A DNA stretch of 6,610 nt, from the NCBI GenBank assembly GCA_900753715.1, contig CAAEAE010000140.1, positions 1-6,610 of the forward strand, read 5' to 3'. Origin of the DNA: an uncultured Roseburia sp. GTDB taxonomy: Bacteria > Bacillota_A > Clostridia > Lachnospirales > Lachnospiraceae. The position numbers and the translations under genes were made by a program. The notes beneath the pieces were generated by a model. That model made no database searches. It had not been told where the DNA came from and saw only the letters and a program-made list of their open reading frames with translations. Of the stretch, positions 5,748-6,610 are shown piece by piece. The first letter of the stretch is position 1, and the number at the start of each line of letters is the position of its first letter.

Positions 5748-6305
5748 ATGATAATAAAAGATATCGAATTTAAATTAAAAGACGGCAGAACTGCCATTTT
5801 GCGAAGTGCAAATGAAAAGGATGCCAAAGCTCTTATAGAGTACATGAAAAAGTCAACCGGTGAAACGGATTTCTTACTGAGGACACCGGAAGAATGTGAG
5901 ACACAGACCATCGAGCAGGAGATTGATTTCATAAATAGCTGCAATTTGTCGGATACACATACGCTGCTGGTTTGTGAAGCAGATGGAAAAACTGCCGGAA
6001 ATTGCATGGTCTGGTGGAATAAACGCGCGAAAACCGGACACAGGGCAAATGTGGCAATCGGTTTGCTGAGCGAATTCTGGAATCAGGGGATCGGAACGAG
6101 AATGTTCCGGGAAATGATAAAAATAGCAGAAAGCAATCCGAATATATTGCAGATGGAATTGGATTTTATTGAGGGCAATAGCAGGGCGAGAGCACTTTAT
6201 GAGAAGATGGGCTTCAGGATAACTGGCATCAAATTTAATTCTATCAGACAAAATGACGGAACCTTGTGCAATGAGTATTCAATGATAAGGGAAATTAGTA
6301 GATAA
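5748..6305 (+). CDS. GNAT family N-acetyltransferase
   Basis: A 185-aa cytosolic acetyltransferase that would move an acetyl group from acetyl-CoA to an amine. The substrate cannot be told from sequence. The fold is complete: motif C/D region near 12-30, motif A at about 100-127 (ANVAIGLL..FWNQGIGTRMFREM) with the acetyl-CoA pyrophosphate loop NQGIGT at 112-117, and motif B at about 144-156 (NSRARALYEKMGF). Length is typical of stand-alone GNATs. The ATG at 5748 is the only start available, since an in-frame TAG lies at 5724-5726 with no start codon between. The nearest ribosome-like AGGAAG (5725-5730) is 17 nt away, too far to be useful, hence the leaderless possibility. It stands between the divergent membrane-protein gene and a separately promoted ABC gene, with no evident functional link to either. 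Confidence 0.9.
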   Translation: MIIKDIEFKLKDGRTAILRSANEKDAKALIEYMKKSTGETDFLLRTPEECETQTIEQEIDFINSCNLSDTHTLLVCEADGKTAGNCMVWWNKRAKTGHRANVAIGLLSEFWNQGIGTRMFREMIKIAESNPNILQMELDFIEGNSRARALYEKMGFRITGIKFNSIRQNDGTLCNEYSMIREISR

Positions 6306-6364
6306 GCAAACTTTTTATAAAAAGCCACAATATGTATTTTAGCGAGTACCAGAGAGTTTATACC

Positions 6365-6392
6365 TTGTAAACGTTTACTATTATGTTATACT
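6365..6392 (+). promoter_or_regulatory. Promoter of the ABC gene
   Basis: TTGTAA (6365-6370), a 16 bp spacer and TATACT (6387-6392), with TGT directly before the -10 (extended type). Predicted initiation near 6399 gives a leader of about 110 nt, long enough to hold the mini-ORF at 6473-6490. The operator palindrome at 6366-6379 overlaps the -35. Confidence 0.6.
6366..6379. promoter_or_regulatory. Cre-like / LacI-family operator over the -35 box
   Basis: TGTAAACGTTTACT contains a perfect 12 bp palindrome, GTAAACGTTTAC (6367-6378), with the central CG typical of LacI/GalR-family sites. It matches the catabolite-responsive element consensus TGWNANCGNTNNCA at all but the last base. Covering the -35, it would repress when bound. 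A half-site copy, GTAAACG, recurs at 6432-6438 in the leader. CcpA or a local LacI-type repressor are equally possible from sequence. Confidence 0.5.
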
Positions 6393-6472
6393 GTAATCAT
6401 TGCCGGGCATACTAATGTGTGAATGTGAACGGTAAACGAAAAAAGTAATAAGAACAGCAGGAGAAGGATTTT

Positions 6473-6490
6473 ATGCTGTATCATAAATAA
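6473..6490 (+). CDS. Five-codon leader ORF (MLYHK), tentative
   Basis: ATG CTG TAT CAT AAA TAA is preceded by AGGAGAAGG (6459-6467), a better ribosome site than that of the acetyltransferase gene. Its stop lies 17 nt before the GTG start of the ABC gene, so terminating ribosomes could help or hinder initiation there. No known leader peptide is recognised, and it may be chance. Confidence 0.3.
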   Translation: MLYHK

Positions 6491-6507
6491 AAAATGAGGT
6501 GAAAATC

Positions 6508-6610
6508 GTGCTTAAAGCGGAAAACTTAACTTTAAACGTAGATGATGAGGGCGGAAAGAAATGCCTTCTGAACAATATATCATTTCAGGTAGAGGACGGA
6601 GAAATGCTTG
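6508..6610 (+). CDS. ABC-type ATPase, N-terminal part (runs off the window)
   Basis: Only the first 34 codons are present. The peptide (LKAENLTLNVDDEGGKKCLLNNISFQVEDGEML) has the standard opening of an ABC nucleotide-binding domain: a first strand (LKAENLTL), the turn before the A-loop region, then LLNNISFQVEDGEML, which normally runs straight into the Walker A loop, here beyond the window edge. The GTG start at 6508 follows GAGGTG (6496-6501) by 6 nt. The ATPase would energise a transporter or, for SufC-like members, a soluble assembly complex; which one cannot be decided without the rest. It is driven by the operator-bearing promoter at 6365-6392. Confidence 0.8.
   Translation, partial: MLKAENLTLNVDDEGGKKCLLNNISFQVEDGEML

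Noticed and set aside
6311..6324. Palindrome CTTTTTATAAAAAG just after the acetyltransferase stop, as a terminator
   Set aside because: It is almost all A-T pairs with no room for a loop and no GC-rich stem, so it is unlikely to terminate transcription efficiently.
1..6610. tRNA, rRNA, CRISPR array or insertion sequence
   Set aside because: No tRNA T-loop or acceptor pattern, no regularly spaced repeats and no transposase gene or matching terminal inverted repeats were seen.

Overview
The window looks like a low-to-mid GC Firmicutes chromosome, most likely Lachnospiraceae (Roseburia / Agathobacter / Eubacterium rectale type). This rests on protein style, AGGAGG-type ribosome sites, sigma-A-like promoters with extended -10 boxes and U-rich intrinsic terminators. 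It is inference from family resemblance, not a database match.

Region 1 (1-2764) is the integrase end of one or two mobile elements. Two full-length, catalytically intact Tn916-type tyrosine recombinases sit head to tail (151-1371 and 1523-2764). They are clear paralogues, roughly 55-60% identical by eye. Each has its own promoter of the same unusual design (TTG-containing -35, 17 bp, TG-A-TAAAA), and an intrinsic terminator separates them. The body of the element probably lies to the left, outside the window. Region 2 (2765-3114) is a 350 bp gap with no convincing gene. It holds a strong terminator, a pair of 8 bp direct repeats around a short palindrome, and a probable promoter. If the element ends inside this window, it most likely does so here.

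Region 3 (3115-5034) returns to ordinary chromosomal genes: a proline-specific M24B aminopeptidase (417 aa), then a 102-aa thioredoxin with two tandem sigma-A promoters and a strong bidirectional terminator. Region 4 (5035-5747) carries a leftward gene for a four-helix membrane protein of the DUF2798 type. Its upstream region contains a leftward promoter followed about 20 bp later by a leftward intrinsic terminator, which looks like either a conditional leader or a small RNA of about 60 nt.

Region 5 (5748-6610) has a rightward GNAT acetyltransferase that lacks a usable ribosome site and may be leaderless. It is followed by a regulated promoter with a perfect 12 bp LacI/CcpA-like palindrome, a five-codon leader ORF, and the first 34 codons of an ABC-type ATPase that runs off the window.

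Apart from the mobile-element pair the genes do not form one pathway. Strand changes and terminators divide them into at least five transcription units. I found no convincing new multi-gene system. The more interesting signals are regulatory: the shared integrase promoter, the leftward leader/terminator at 5627-5723, the operator at 6366-6379 and the mini-ORF at 6473-6490.
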